Assembly (NCBI RefSeq): GCF_041438865.1
Contig: NZ_CP109450.1
Span: 434,001 to 498,000, forward strand
Length of the DNA: 64,000 nucleotides
Direction: 5' to 3'
Source: Streptomyces sp. NBC_01471
Lineage (GTDB): Bacteria; Actinomycetota; Actinomycetes; Streptomycetales; Streptomycetaceae
The translations under genes were made by a program, and so were the position numbers. This document shows positions 16,290-25,728 of this stretch, piece after piece; position 1 is the first letter of the stretch, and each line of letters opens with the position of its first letter. The notes under the pieces were generated by a model. It had not been told where the DNA came from. It ran no database searches and worked only from the letters and a program-made list of their open reading frames with translations.

Positions 16290-18488
16290 ATGAATCATCT
16301 TTCGCGGAGGCAGTTCGCCGCTTCGTCGCTCGTACCGGTGGGGGCCGCCCTGCTCCCGGCGGCTCCCGCTCATGCCCAGGAGGCCGCGCCACAGGCGCCA
16401 CCACACCACGTCCCCGGGGACTCGTTCCGGACCGGACTCTCCGACGTGCTCGACCTGCACGGCCTTCCCGGAGCGGCCCAGCCCCCGGGAGACAATCCGC
16501 TCAACGTCTTCGCCGATCTCGGGGCCTGGCACGCCTACGGGCTGCCCTCAGCGGCGGACCACGCGTACTTCGGAGGTTTCAGCGGGCCCCTGTACATAGC
16601 CGAGGAGTACCCCTGGTACCTGAGCCGGGCGTTCAGCCGGTTCGGACTCGTCGACGAGCGGTCGGGGCGGGCGGTCGACCTGTCGGCGGACCGGTCGCCC
16701 CGCCTGGAGGCCCGGCCGGGCGTCCTGACGCAGTCGTACGCCATGGACGAGCTGCGGGTGACCATGGAACTGCGGTACGCCGGCCACCGCACCGCCCTGA
16801 TCCGGGCGACGGTCCAGAACCGGGGAACCAGGGACCGCGAGCTGCGTCCCCACTGGACGGGAGCTCTGCTGCGCCACACCAGCGAGCCGGTGCGCAGCGC
16901 ACCGCGGCTGCACGCGACCGATGACGGCGTCGCGGTCCGGTTCGCCGAGGTCCGCTCGTTCAAGGACTTCCTGACCACCGCGCAGACCCGGTTCGAAGTG
17001 GCGCACGCCGGATCCGTACGCACGACCGTGCACGGCGATGAGTACCGCACCACCGCGCACCGTCCGACGCGGCTGGCGCCGGGTGCGACCGCCGCGTTCG
17101 CCTGGACCGAGTCGTACACGTTCACCGACACGGAACGCCGCACCAACCGCCCGGCCGTGCGCGAGGCCCTGGCGCACCCGGATCGCGTCGCGGACCGTGC
17201 GGACCGGCGCTGGCAGCTCTACCTGACCCGCGCACTCGACGGAGTGGCCCCCGGGCGCCGCCGGACCGCGGCGAAGGCGGTACAGACACTGGTGACCAAC
17301 TGGCGCAGCCCGGCCGGTGCGCTGCGTAAGGACGGGATCACCCCCTCCGTCACCAACACGTCGTTCGCCGGGGGCTTCTGGGCCTGGGACTCGTGGAAGG
17401 AAGCCGTCGCGACGGCGGTCTTCGATCCTCAACTGGCCGTCTCGACCATTGAGTCGATGTTCGACTACCAGATCCGGCCGGACTCCCCGGACCGCCCGCA
17501 GGACGCGGGGATGGTGCCGGACGCGCTGTTCTACAACGACGTGCGTCACGGGGGCCTGAACTGGAACGAACGCAACTCCAAGCCGCCACTGGCCGCGTGG
17601 GCGGTGTGGCAGGTGTATGAGCGCGGCGGAGGCCGGGCGTTCCTGCGCCGGATGTATCCGAAGCTCAGGGCGTACCACGCGTGGTGGTACCGCGACAGGG
17701 ACCACGATCGGGACGGCCTGGCCGAGTACGGCGCCACGGTGGACCCGGCCAACAACAGCACCGAGCAGCGGAGGCTGGCCGCCGCCTGGGAGAGCGGGAT
17801 GGACAACGCTCCCAGGTTCGACGACACGCAGGTGCGGACCAACACCGACCGGACGGGGCGCACCGTCGGCTACTCACTCGCCCAGCAGTCGGTCGATCTC
17901 AATTGCTTCCTGTACGCGGAGAAACGCTTCCTCGCCCGGATGGCCACCGAGCTCGGCTGGCAGAAGGAGGCGAAGGACCTGAACCACGGGGCAGACGTCC
18001 TGCGGGACCGGATCAGGACCCGTACCTACGACCCGGCCACCGGATTCTTCTACGACTGCGGACCGGACGGCAGCGGCCCGCGCACGGCGGCCGGCAAGGG
18101 CATCGAAGGAGCCGTCCCGCTGTGGGCCGGCGTCGCATCCGCACGGCAGGCCGCCGGGGTCCGTGCCGCGCTCACCGACCCCGCGCAGTTCGCCACCCCG
18201 ATGCCCCTCCCCACGCTCGCACGCAACAGTTCCAAGTTCGACCCGACCGGCTACTGGCGCGGTCTCGTCTGGCTGGACCAGGCGTATTTCGCCCTCCGCG
18301 GCCTGTCCGACTACGGCTACGACCGGGATGCCCGGGCCATCGGCGAGAAGCTGCTCCAGCACGCGGAGGGCCTGCTCGGTGACGGACCCATCCACGAGAA
18401 CTACCAGCCGCTGACCGGTGAGGGTGAGAATTCCGCGAACTTCTCCTGGTCCGCGGCGGTCGTTCTGGAGATGCTCCGCGACGGGTGA
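16290..18488 (+). CDS. Secreted GH63-family glycoside hydrolase
   Basis: A 732-aa exported glycosidase. The N-terminus NHLSRRQFAAS with a hydrophobic stretch is a Tat signal. Residues ~60-300 form a beta-rich domain, then an (alpha/alpha)6 catalytic barrel with the GH63 signatures GGFWAWDSWKEA and, near the end, ENYQPLTGEG. GH63 members include YgjK-like alpha-glucosidases and mannosylglycerate hydrolases; the glycan acted on here is not evident. The ATG at 16290 has CGAGG upstream and begins the Tat signal. Confidence 0.87.
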   Translation: MNHLSRRQFAASSLVPVGAALLPAAPAHAQEAAPQAPPHHVPGDSFRTGLSDVLDLHGLPGAAQPPGDNPLNVFADLGAWHAYGLPSAADHAYFGGFSGPLYIAEEYPWYLSRAFSRFGLVDERSGRAVDLSADRSPRLEARPGVLTQSYAMDELRVTMELRYAGHRTALIRATVQNRGTRDRELRPHWTGALLRHTSEPVRSAPRLHATDDGVAVRFAEVRSFKDFLTTAQTRFEVAHAGSVRTTVHGDEYRTTAHRPTRLAPGATAAFAWTESYTFTDTERRTNRPAVREALAHPDRVADRADRRWQLYLTRALDGVAPGRRRTAAKAVQTLVTNWRSPAGALRKDGITPSVTNTSFAGGFWAWDSWKEAVATAVFDPQLAVSTIESMFDYQIRPDSPDRPQDAGMVPDALFYNDVRHGGLNWNERNSKPPLAAWAVWQVYERGGGRAFLRRMYPKLRAYHAWWYRDRDHDRDGLAEYGATVDPANNSTEQRRLAAAWESGMDNAPRFDDTQVRTNTDRTGRTVGYSLAQQSVDLNCFLYAEKRFLARMATELGWQKEAKDLNHGADVLRDRIRTRTYDPATGFFYDCGPDGSGPRTAAGKGIEGAVPLWAGVASARQAAGVRAALTDPAQFATPMPLPTLARNSSKFDPTGYWRGLVWLDQAYFALRGLSDYGYDRDARAIGEKLLQHAEGLLGDGPIHENYQPLTGEGENSANFSWSAAVVLEMLRDG

Positions 18489-18658
18489 GGGAGCCGGGGC
18501 CGGGGCCGGTCGGAGAGGTCCCGGCTGCCCGGTGGCGCACCGCCGGGCCCCGTCACGGGCCGGCGGTCGCGACGGGGGGAGGTGACTGCCGGGGCCCCAG
18601 GCGCCCTGTCCCCGCGTACCTCCTCCCCCGCTTGCGGGGCGACTGGCACAGGGTTTGA

Positions 18659-18676
18659 GTGGGGAGTGTTCCCCAC
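18659..18676. promoter_or_regulatory. Inverted repeat upstream of the Clp ATPase gene
   Basis: GTGGGGA and TCCCCAC (7-bp perfect arms, 4-bp spacer) end 15 bp before the ATG at 18692. It could be an operator or a short 5'UTR hairpin. It does not match the HspR/HAIR consensus apart from the overlapping TTGAGTG. Confidence 0.4.
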
Positions 18677-18691
18677 CCATCTGGAGCTGTG

Positions 18692-21226
18692 ATGTCGATG
18701 GCGTTCGGTTCACCCCTCGGTCCATCTGATCCGTTCAGCGATCTGCTGAACCGGTTCTTCGGTATGTCGCCGGCGTCGTCACCCCCGGCAGTGCAGCGGG
18801 TGCCGATCGGACGGCTCCTGACCGAGTCGTCGCACGAACTTCTCGACCTGGCCGCGCGCAAGGCGGCGGAGGACGGAACGTCCGACCTCGATACCGAGCA
18901 TCTGCTGTGGGCGGCCACACAGGTCGACTCCTCACGTGGACTGCTCTCCCAGGCCGGTGTGGACCCCGGCGCGCTCGCCTCCCGGATCGCCGAGGTGCTT
19001 CCCCGGGAGGCGGGCGAGCCTTCCTCGGAGCCCGGACTCACCCCGGCGGCCAAGCGCACCCTCGCCGCCGCGTACGCCGATTCGCAGGCGGCCGGTGTGT
19101 CGTACATCGGCCCCGAGCACATCCTCGGCGCGCTCCTCGGCGACTCCGACTCCGGTGCCGGGCGGTTCCTGCAGGCGGACGGCCCCGACGCCGAGAGGCT
19201 GCGCGGCCTCACGGACCGGGCGGCGCGCGCGGACGGTGCGCCACCCACCCCGAAGGGGCCGTCCACGACCCTGGACGAGTACGGCAGGGACCTGACCGAG
19301 GAAGCGAAGGCGGGCAAGCTCGACCCCGTGGTGGGCCGGGCCGAGGAGATCGAGCAGACCGTCGAGATCCTCTCGCGGCGTTCCAAGAACAACCCGGTAC
19401 TCATCGGCGAGCCCGGTGTCGGCAAGACCGCCATCGTGGAGGGGCTGGCGCAGCGCATCGTCGGGGGCGAGGTGCCCGACACCCTCAAGGACAAGCGGGT
19501 CGTCTCGCTGGACCTGTCCGGGATGGTGGCCGGGGCGCAGTACCGGGGGCAGTTCGAGGAGCGACTGAAGAAGGTCATCGAGGACGTCCAGCAGGCGAGC
19601 GGCGACATCATCCTGTTCATCGACGAACTGCACACGGTCGTCGGCGCGGGCGGAACGGGCGAGGGTTCCATGGACGCGGGCAACATGCTCAAGCCCGCCC
19701 TCGCACGCGGCGAGCTGCACGTGGTGGGGGCGACCACGATCGACGAGTACCGCAAGCACATCGAGAAGGACGCCGCCCTGGAGCGCCGCTTCCAGCCCGT
19801 GCTGATCCCAGAGCCGTCCGTCGAGGAGACGGTCCAGATCCTGGAGGGACTGCGCGACTCCTACGAGGCCCACCACCAGGTGCGTTTCGCCGACGGCGCC
19901 CTCACCGCGGCCGCGGAACTGTCCGACCGCTACATCAGCGACCGGTTCCTGCCCGACAAGGCCATCGACCTGATGGACCAGGCCGGTGCCCGGGTACGGC
20001 TGCGCAGTTCCGGCCGTTCCACCGAGGTCGTCAGCCGCGAGGACCGTCTCGCGAAGCTGCGCCGTGAGAAGGACCAGGCCGTCGACGCCGAGCAGTTCGA
20101 CAGGGCATCGGAGCTGAAGGGCCAGATCGCCGAGGTGGAGGGTGAGCTCGCGGGCATCGAGGAACGGCGCGAGGGCGTCGTCTCCGTCACCGCGGCAGAC
20201 ATCGCGGACGTCGTCTCCCGCCGTACCGGGATCCCGGTCTCCCAGCTCACCTCCAGCGAGAGGGAGAAGCTCCTGAGGCTGGAGGAGGAGATGCACGCCA
20301 GGATCGTCGGCCAGAACGAGGCGGTCACCGCGGTCTCCGAAGCCGTACGCCGCAACCGCGCGGGCATGGGGGACCCGAACCGCCCCGTCGGCTCGTTCCT
20401 CTTCCTCGGGCCCACCGGAGTGGGCAAGACCGAACTCGCCAAGACACTCGCCGAGTTGCTGTTCGGCGAGGAGGACCGCATGATCCGGTTCGACATGAGC
20501 GAGTTCCAGGAGAAGCACACCGTCGCCCGGCTCGTCGGTGCTCCTCCCGGTTACGTCGGCTACGAGGAGGCCGGTCAGCTCACCGAGAAGGTCCGCCGCC
20601 ATCCGTACAGCGTGCTGCTGTTCGACGAGGTGGAGAAGGCCCATCCGGACGTCTTCAACGCCCTGCTGCAGATCCTCGACGACGGACGCCTCACCGACGC
20701 CCAGGGCCGCACGGTGAACTTCAGCAACTGCGTGGTCATCATGACGTCCAACATCGGCGCCCATCGCATCCTCGCCCACAAGGGCGAGATGTCCGAGCTC
20801 AAGGATGAGCTGATGGACGAACTGCGGGCACGCTTCCTGCCCGAGTTCCTCAACCGCATCGACGACATCATCATCTTCCACAGCCTCACCGAGAAGGACC
20901 TGTCGGAGATCGTCGATCACCTCCTCGACCGCAGCAAGCACCGCGTCCACGCCCAGGGCATGACCCTGGAGGTCACCGAAGCGGCCAAGAAACTGCTGGT
21001 CGCTCACGGTCACCAGCCGGAGTTCGGCGCCCGTCCGCTGCGCCGCACGATCCAGACCGAACTCGACAACCGCATAGCCACCCTGCTGCTGAGCGGCGAG
21101 GCCGAGCCCGGCGACACGATCACCGCCGACGTGAAGGACGACTCGCTTCACTGCACCATCAGCGGCGAAGCCGACCAGGACACTGCCCCCGGCCGCCCGT
21201 CGGCGGTGGCAGCCGACGCACCCTGA
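18692..21226 (+). CDS. Hsp100/Clp AAA+ ATPase, ClpC-like but without a ClpP-docking loop
   Basis: An 844-aa unfoldase/disaggregase: a Clp N-domain (residues ~45-185), AAA1 with GEPGVGKTA, a short middle domain with a UVR motif ([17 protein letters not shown]), and AAA2 with GPTGVGKTE, then a C-terminal D2-small domain. ClpC and ClpA carry an LGF/IGF tripeptide loop after TSN in AAA2 for ClpP binding; here [16 protein letters not shown] runs on without it. It therefore looks ClpP-independent, ClpB-like in function, despite the short middle domain. The ATG at 18692 follows GGAG. A heat-stress role is inferred. A 53-aa gene follows, probably cotranscribed. Confidence 0.9.
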   Translation: MSMAFGSPLGPSDPFSDLLNRFFGMSPASSPPAVQRVPIGRLLTESSHELLDLAARKAAEDGTSDLDTEHLLWAATQVDSSRGLLSQAGVDPGALASRIAEVLPREAGEPSSEPGLTPAAKRTLAAAYADSQAAGVSYIGPEHILGALLGDSDSGAGRFLQADGPDAERLRGLTDRAARADGAPPTPKGPSTTLDEYGRDLTEEAKAGKLDPVVGRAEEIEQTVEILSRRSKNNPVLIGEPGVGKTAIVEGLAQRIVGGEVPDTLKDKRVVSLDLSGMVAGAQYRGQFEERLKKVIEDVQQASGDIILFIDELHTVVGAGGTGEGSMDAGNMLKPALARGELHVVGATTIDEYRKHIEKDAALERRFQPVLIPEPSVEETVQILEGLRDSYEAHHQVRFADGALTAAAELSDRYISDRFLPDKAIDLMDQAGARVRLRSSGRSTEVVSREDRLAKLRREKDQAVDAEQFDRASELKGQIAEVEGELAGIEERREGVVSVTAADIADVVSRRTGIPVSQLTSSEREKLLRLEEEMHARIVGQNEAVTAVSEAVRRNRAGMGDPNRPVGSFLFLGPTGVGKTELAKTLAELLFGEEDRMIRFDMSEFQEKHTVARLVGAPPGYVGYEEAGQLTEKVRRHPYSVLLFDEVEKAHPDVFNALLQILDDGRLTDAQGRTVNFSNCVVIMTSNIGAHRILAHKGEMSELKDELMDELRARFLPEFLNRIDDIIIFHSLTEKDLSEIVDHLLDRSKHRVHAQGMTLEVTEAAKKLLVAHGHQPEFGARPLRRTIQTELDNRIATLLLSGEAEPGDTITADVKDDSLHCTISGEADQDTAPGRPSAVAADAP

Positions 21227-21281
21227 CAGGGGGCGGCGCGTTCGACCAGCCCGCACCGCACCTCCATGCAAGGAGAGAGTG

Positions 21282-21443
21282 ATGGCACACCACAAGTCGA
21301 ACCACGAAGTCGAAGGCGACCCGGAGACCGGGCACGGACGCGGCCTGCCACGGCGCCCGGACGAGAAGGAACTCGAACAGCGCGTCGAGGAGGACCGCGA
21401 CGACGTGGGTCTGCCCCCGGCCCCGGACGCCGCAGACGAGTAG
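21282..21443 (+). CDS. Small acidic hydrophilic protein downstream of the Clp ATPase
   Basis: A 53-codon gene with an excellent ribosome site (AAGGAGAGAG) 55 bp after the Clp ATPase stop. The product is highly charged, with His, Asp, Glu and Arg rich in the first half and an EEDRDDVGLPPAPDAADE tail. It has no hydrophobic segment and no recognised domain. It sits between the Clp gene and a strong terminator, so it is probably the operon's last gene. A client, adaptor or stress-protective role would be a guess. Confidence 0.7.
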   Translation: MAHHKSNHEVEGDPETGHGRGLPRRPDEKELEQRVEEDRDDVGLPPAPDAADE

Positions 21444-21450
21444 CAGAACG

Positions 21451-21500
21451 ACGAAGGAACGCGCCGCGTACGAGCTTGCGTACGCGGCGCGTTCCGTCGT
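21451..21500. terminator. Bidirectional terminator
   Basis: A perfect 17-bp stem (21456-21472 with 21479-21495, 6-nt loop), extended by four more base pairs beyond one mismatch. It lies between the small acidic gene and the convergent encapsulin gene. Confidence 0.8.
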
Positions 21501-21551
21501 GCCGGGCCTCGGTCGGCGGTCACACCCGAGGGAGGGTGCAGACCGGTTCGA

Positions 21552-22367
21552 TCAGGAGGTGAGCGCCACCACGGCTTCATCGGTGTAGACCAGGAAGGTC
21601 AGCGTCTGGCGGAAGTACAGCTCGATCTCGTTCGTGTCGTGCGCGGTGTAGCCGATCGAGAGATCCTCGCTGAGACGCAGCTCGAAGTCGCCGCCCCGGG
21701 TGGAGACAAGAAAGGCGCCGTTGAGCGCGGGTGCCCAGATGGGCGGAGCGTCCAGGAGCCGGCCGAGGTGCGCGGCGACGGGGTACCCGTGATCGGACGT
21801 CTCGCTGACCTCCGTGTACGCGTCGGCTCCCAGAAGCAGTGAATACGGGCCCGCGACGCCGGCGAGGCGCAGCGTCGTCAGAGCCCGGCTGACGGTGTCC
21901 GGGTACTCCCTCACCTCGGCCGGCAGGCTGTGCACCGGGTTGGAGGTGCGCTCACGGAGCCCGCTGATGCCCGCTGCCGCGTATCCCTCGAAGACGGCCC
22001 GGTCCTCGGCGAACGCCATGGCGCGTGCCCCGTCCTTGACGGGCTGCCAGTCGGAGTCCTGCGCGCCGCGCTCGACGTCGTCCACCGCTTCGCGGGTGAC
22101 CTTGAAGGGGACGCGGAGCTCGACCAGGGGCTGCACCTGACGCAGTCGCGCGGTGACACCCGTGGCCGGGGCCTCGATGGCGGTGAGATGGCCGGTGCCG
22201 ACACCGGCCAGCGCCGGATCGTCGGGGCCGGTCACGTCCACGACGCGGCGGCCCCCGACGTTGCGCTGAAACGTGCGGCGGGCCTCGTCCTCGATCTGCG
22301 CCCATGCCTGGGAGGTGATCGGGGCGAGTTCGCGGTGGAGGTTGTTCATACCGGTGGGCACGGACAT
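21552..22367 (-). CDS. Encapsulin shell protein (family 1)
   Basis: A 271-aa HK97-fold shell protein (linocin/encapsulin family) that self-assembles into a protein nanocompartment. Recognisable segments are NLHRELAPITSQAWAQIEDEA at the N-terminus, the DVERGAQDSDWQPV region around residue 100 and EIELYFRQTLTFLVY at the C-terminus. It follows the DyP peroxidase gene after a 5-bp gap, with AAAGGAG inside the end of that gene. The peroxidase carries the matching cargo peptide, so the two form an encapsulated peroxidase system. Confidence 0.95.
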   Translation of the reverse strand: MSVPTGMNNLHRELAPITSQAWAQIEDEARRTFQRNVGGRRVVDVTGPDDPALAGVGTGHLTAIEAPATGVTARLRQVQPLVELRVPFKVTREAVDDVERGAQDSDWQPVKDGARAMAFAEDRAVFEGYAAAGISGLRERTSNPVHSLPAEVREYPDTVSRALTTLRLAGVAGPYSLLLGADAYTEVSETSDHGYPVAAHLGRLLDAPPIWAPALNGAFLVSTRGGDFELRLSEDLSIGYTAHDTNEIELYFRQTLTFLVYTDEAVVALTS

Positions 22368-22372
22368 GAGGA

Positions 22373-23356
22373 TCAGACTCCTTTGAGGCTGCCGATACCG
22401 AGAGAACCTTCGGTCGTCGTGGCGCCCGCGGGTGGGTCCGGCGGATCGTCGAGGAAGTCGGCGGTGGGCACATGGAAGAGACAGCCGGTGACCGCGGTGG
22501 AGAAGTCGAGGATCCGGTCATGAACGCTGGGCCGGTCTCCGAGGAACATATTGCGCAGCATCTGCTCCGTAACCTCGGGAGTGCGGGCATAGCCGATGAA
22601 ATAGGTACCGAACTCCCTTTGCCCGATACGACCGAACGGCATGTTGTCCCGCACGATCTTCTGCTCGTTTCCGTCCGCGTCGGTGACCGTGTTGAGGGCG
22701 ACGTGGGAATCCGCAGGCTTGACGTCGTCGGGCAGTTCGACGTTGTTCAGCTTCGTGCGGCCGATGACCAATTCCTGCTCGTGCGTGGGCAGCGCGTCCC
22801 ATGCCGCGAGATCGTGCACGTACTTCTGCACGATGACATAACTGCCGCCCGTGAATTCGGGGTCCTCGTCGCCGGTGAACACCGAATCGGCGGCGAGCCT
22901 GCCTTCCGGATTCTCGCTGCCGTCCACGAAGCCGAGGAGGTCACGCTCGTCGAAGGACTTGAAGCCATGCACCTCGTCCACCACGGTGACCGCTCCCCGG
23001 AGGCGTTCCCCGATCAGGCGGGCCAGCTCAAAGCAGAGGTCCATGTGGCGGGCCCGCAGGTGGAAGATGAGATCGCCGGGCGTGCACGGTGCACAGTGAC
23101 GGGAGCCCGCCAGCGGCACGAAGGGATGCAGATCGCGCGGGCGCGGCCCGTCGAAGAGCCGGTCCCACGCGGCGGAGCCGATGCCGACGACGCAGGTGAG
23201 CCCGGCGTCCGGAGCACGGAAACCCACCGATCGCTTCAGCCCGGCCACATCGGGGAGCAGGTCGCGGACGACGGATTCGCCGCCGGGCGCGATGGTGCAC
23301 ACGAGGAACAAAGCGGATTTGGCCGGCGGGGCGATCACGGATTGCGACTCGACCAC
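22373..23356 (-). CDS. DyP-type heme peroxidase with encapsulin cargo peptide
   Basis: A 327-aa dye-decolorizing peroxidase of the DypB type. Seen features: GFVDG with the distal Asp at 145, the proximal heme His218 in SHVALNT, and Arg236 in VRDNMPFG. The C-terminus EGSLGIGSLKG matches the canonical targeting peptide that docks cargo inside encapsulins, after a Pro-rich linker (DPPDPPAG). The GTG start at 23356 is preceded by AGGAGG. It is the first gene of the two-gene operon; TAGTAT at 23429..23424 could be its -10. The likely role is peroxide-dependent oxidation inside the shell under oxidative stress. Confidence 0.95.
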   Translation of the reverse strand: MVESQSVIAPPAKSALFLVCTIAPGGESVVRDLLPDVAGLKRSVGFRAPDAGLTCVVGIGSAAWDRLFDGPRPRDLHPFVPLAGSRHCAPCTPGDLIFHLRARHMDLCFELARLIGERLRGAVTVVDEVHGFKSFDERDLLGFVDGSENPEGRLAADSVFTGDEDPEFTGGSYVIVQKYVHDLAAWDALPTHEQELVIGRTKLNNVELPDDVKPADSHVALNTVTDADGNEQKIVRDNMPFGRIGQREFGTYFIGYARTPEVTEQMLRNMFLGDRPSVHDRILDFSTAVTGCLFHVPTADFLDDPPDPPAGATTTEGSLGIGSLKGV

Positions 23357-23596
23357 AGAGCCTGCCTCCTAGCTGTTTTCGCTATGGCACGACGCCCCGC
23401 GGGCAAGGTCAGGGGCACTCGGAATACTAGCCTCCAGCCGAATTCGCCGCCCTGCGTCTCAGTTCATCGGCGCTTTCCGGACGCCGCCCCGGTGGTGCGC
23501 CGTCTGCCCGACGGAGGACGGGGCCGGGAAAGCGCGGGCGGATCACCGCTCATATACGGCGACCCGCCCGTTTTCCGAACAGCGCTGCCGCGGATC

Positions 23597-23674
23597 CTAG
23601 GACTGCGGTCGCCGTCCGTGGTTCGCGGCGTGCTTGCGGCGAGCCCTCTTCTTCCGGCGTCGCTTCGATGACAT
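23597..23674 (-). CDS. Very small Arg/Lys-rich protein (25 aa)
   Basis: A 25-codon gene with a strong ribosome site (GGGAGGTGG) before the ATG at 23674. The product reads MSSKRRRKKRARRKHAA and then a short tail ending GRRPQS: 12 of 25 residues are Arg or Lys. Size and charge are like the smallest ribosomal proteins, and similar short basic peptides occur across Streptomyces. A ribosome- or nucleic-acid-binding role is an inference from charge only. Confidence 0.65.
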   Translation of the reverse strand: MSSKRRRKKRARRKHAANHGRRPQS

Positions 23675-23982
23675 GGGCCACCTCCCGCGCATAGACGGAT
23701 CCAGGACGCACCGTGGTTTTAGGGAGCCTCCTGAGTAACTGACCATTCCACGTTTCCACACGGCACGGAGCGGCGCGATTCGAAGCGCTGTCGCGCGGTG
23801 ACAGCCCCCTCAGTGATGCCCTCCTCGGTCACCGCCCCGGCGACAGGTGACCTACGACGCACCCGAGGGGCGGGTGTCCGCCGTGGTGGTGTCGCTGAGC
23901 GGTGGGTCGGTCGGCGGTACCGGATCGGCGAGCGAACGCGCCGCGCCCCGGGTGCCTGAGCCTCGCACGGGGAGGTGCCCCG
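23675..23982. other. Intergenic stretch without a recognised gene
   Basis: A possible promoter for the 25-aa gene lies here on the minus strand (TGGTCA, 18 bp, TAAAAC near 23716-23745). Nothing else convincing was seen. Confidence 0.4.
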
Positions 23983-24621
23983 TCAGCCGGTGACGATGCC
24001 GGTCACAAGGTTGATGGTCGTGGCCAGGATGCTCGTTCCGAAGAGGTAGGACAGCAGGCAGTGCCGCAGCGCGACGGAGCGGATCGTCGAACTGGAGACG
24101 TCCGTGTCGGACACCTGGTACGTCATGCCCAGGTTGTAGCTGAAGTACATGAAGTCACGGTACGAGGGCGGCTTGTCGGAGTTGAAGTCGATGCCTCCGT
24201 CGGGCGACCGGTAGTACAGGTACGCGTACCGCGCCGTGTACATCAGGTGGAGCGCCGCCCAGCACATGAATACCCCGGCGAGTGCGAGGGCGGCGGCGGT
24301 TCGGCTCTCCCCGGAGGAGTTACCGAGCAGGAGCAGCAGGACGATGGCGAAGAGTCCGGCCAGAGCGGTCCCCACCACCGCCAGTTCCTCCGCCACGGGC
24401 CGGAAGTCCTCACGGCGGGCGTTGTGCCGGGTGCCGGCGGCGTCCATCGGCCACAATGCCAGCCAGCCCACCACCACGAAGGCCAGCTCCGTGACGGAGA
24501 TCCCGGTGAGAAGGCCCAGCCTCGCATCCACCAGAAGGCCGAGAATCATTCCGGCGACCGCCCCGGTGGCCAGCGCGACAAGCAGCCGGGGTACCGCGGA
24601 CAAGGGAACGCAGGGCCTCAC
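23983..24621 (-). CDS. DUF1345 membrane protein
   Basis: A 212-aa integral membrane protein with about five hydrophobic helices and the family segment [24 protein letters not shown]. Function is unknown for the family. The GTG at 24621 is preferred (GAGG 9 nt upstream, family-typical length); an in-frame GTG at 24693 lacks a ribosome site. It is flanked downstream by a 25-aa gene and upstream by the phzF remnant. Confidence 0.75.
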   Translation of the reverse strand: MRPCVPLSAVPRLLVALATGAVAGMILGLLVDARLGLLTGISVTELAFVVVGWLALWPMDAAGTRHNARREDFRPVAEELAVVGTALAGLFAIVLLLLLGNSSGESRTAAALALAGVFMCWAALHLMYTARYAYLYYRSPDGGIDFNSDKPPSYRDFMYFSYNLGMTYQVSDTDVSSSTIRSVALRHCLLSYLFGTSILATTINLVTGIVTG

Positions 24622-24808
24622 GGCGAACGACCTCGCTACGGGGTGAACGGTCCGGCCGCCCGGGAGCGGAGGAGCGCAGACGTGGGAGAACACCGGCGGA
24701 CCGCTGCGGTCGGCGCGGTGACTTTCGCCCAGATTAGTGGCAGATCTCCAGGGCTCCCCGACGCCCCGCCTGCGCTCCGGCCCGGTGCGCCCATTCGAGG
24801 GGCCCAGT

Positions 24809-25038
24809 TCACTGCTGCAGCGGACGGATCTCCGTCGCCACTACGCGGCCGCCGATGTCGATCCACCCCTCATCGGAGACCCGGGCCAGGATTTCGGAAC
24901 CCCGGCCCTGGCTGATCCGTACGTCACGACCCAACTCGCCTGCCAGGACAGTGCAGTTCCGTCGCGCACCACACCCAAGGGGCTGCTCCCTGCCCCGTCC
25001 GGACGTACGAACACGTGCACCACATCAAGATCAGTCAT
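24809..25038 (-). pseudogene. PhzF-family isomerase remnant (internal deletion plus frameshift)
   Basis: From ATG 25038 the first ~30 codons read as a PhzF-family N-terminus (MTDLDVVHVFVRPDG, SSPLGVV). After about codon 31 similarity stops in this frame. It resumes in another frame with the typical PhzF C-terminus (LGRDVRISQGRGSEIL, then [13 protein letters not shown]) up to a TGA at 24811..24809. Roughly 200 central codons are missing, and the joined ends are out of frame. No ribosome site is visible. Both halves match the same family in the right order and strand, so a decayed gene is the simplest reading. Confidence 0.7.
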
Positions 25039-25188
25039 GCGGGAACTGAGACATGTGAACCGACGGCCTCGGACAGAGCGGCTTCGATCGTCGCCGGGCC
25101 CGGAACTGACGCCTGCGGTCGCGGCCGTGCAGCTGCAGCGAAACGAAAACCGGTCGTCGTGTCCGCTGCCGCGCTGGTAGGAAGGGGC

Positions 25189-25692
25189 ATGGCTACCGAA
25201 ACCCTTGATCCACTGGACCGGCTGACGGCTGAGCGAGCCTGCGAACGGCTGATCACCGATTTCGTCCACCGGCTCGACCTGGGTGAACCGGGCGACGTGG
25301 CTGACCTGTTCACAGCTGACGGGGTCTGGGAGTGGCTTGAGGGCGACCGCAGGATCCAGGGCCGTGAAGCGCTCCGCACCTACTTCGGTTCTCGGCCTGC
25401 CGACCGGCTTTCCCGGCGCATCTGTACGAACATCCGGGTGACCCTCACATCCGGGTCTGCGGCGACGGCGACCACCTACTTCACGACCTACCGTGTCGAC
25501 GGTCATACCGACAGCATGGAGTCCCCACGACCGCCCACGCAGGTGGGGCATTACGAGGACACGTTCCACAAGATCGACGGCCGGTGGCTCCTCAGTACGC
25601 GTGCCACGTTTCTGGCTTTCGCCGGACCGACCGAACGCCTCGGGCCGCCCGAACACCTCGGGCAAGCCGAACACCTCGGTCCGGCCGACTGA
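25189..25692 (+). CDS. SnoaL-like (NTF2-fold) protein
   Basis: A 167-aa cone-shaped NTF2/SnoaL-like protein; residues ~15-150 match the fold used by polyketide cyclases, ketosteroid isomerases and bile acid dehydratases (e.g. DFVHRLDLGEPGDVADLFTADGVWEW and GHYEDTFHKIDGRWLLSTR). GGAAGGGG precedes the ATG at 25189. The C-terminus ends in a small near-duplicate (PEHLG, AEHLG). There is no catalytic assignment, and the gene has no functional neighbours. Confidence 0.75.
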   Translation: MATETLDPLDRLTAERACERLITDFVHRLDLGEPGDVADLFTADGVWEWLEGDRRIQGREALRTYFGSRPADRLSRRICTNIRVTLTSGSAATATTYFTTYRVDGHTDSMESPRPPTQVGHYEDTFHKIDGRWLLSTRATFLAFAGPTERLGPPEHLGQAEHLGPAD

Positions 25693-25728
25693 CAAGCCGG
25701 CCGGACCCGCACACGAAATCCACTGTCC

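Noticed and set aside
18624..18639. Short GC hairpin in the gap before the Clp ATPase gene
   Set aside because: A 6-bp stem with a 2-nt loop is too small and too common at this G+C content to call a terminator.
18649..18691. HspR-binding (HAIR) element before the Clp ATPase gene
   Set aside because: Only TTTGAGT resembles the left half of CTTGAGT-N7-ACTCAAG; the right half is absent.
18932..21580. An 882-codon open frame antisense to the Clp ATPase gene
   Set aside because: High G+C sequence keeps the opposite strand open; the frame has no recognisable domain and the plus strand gene is unmistakable.
23550..23759. 69-codon minus-strand frame over the mini-protein locus
   Set aside because: It overlaps the 25-aa gene in another frame, lacks a ribosome site and has no recognisable features.
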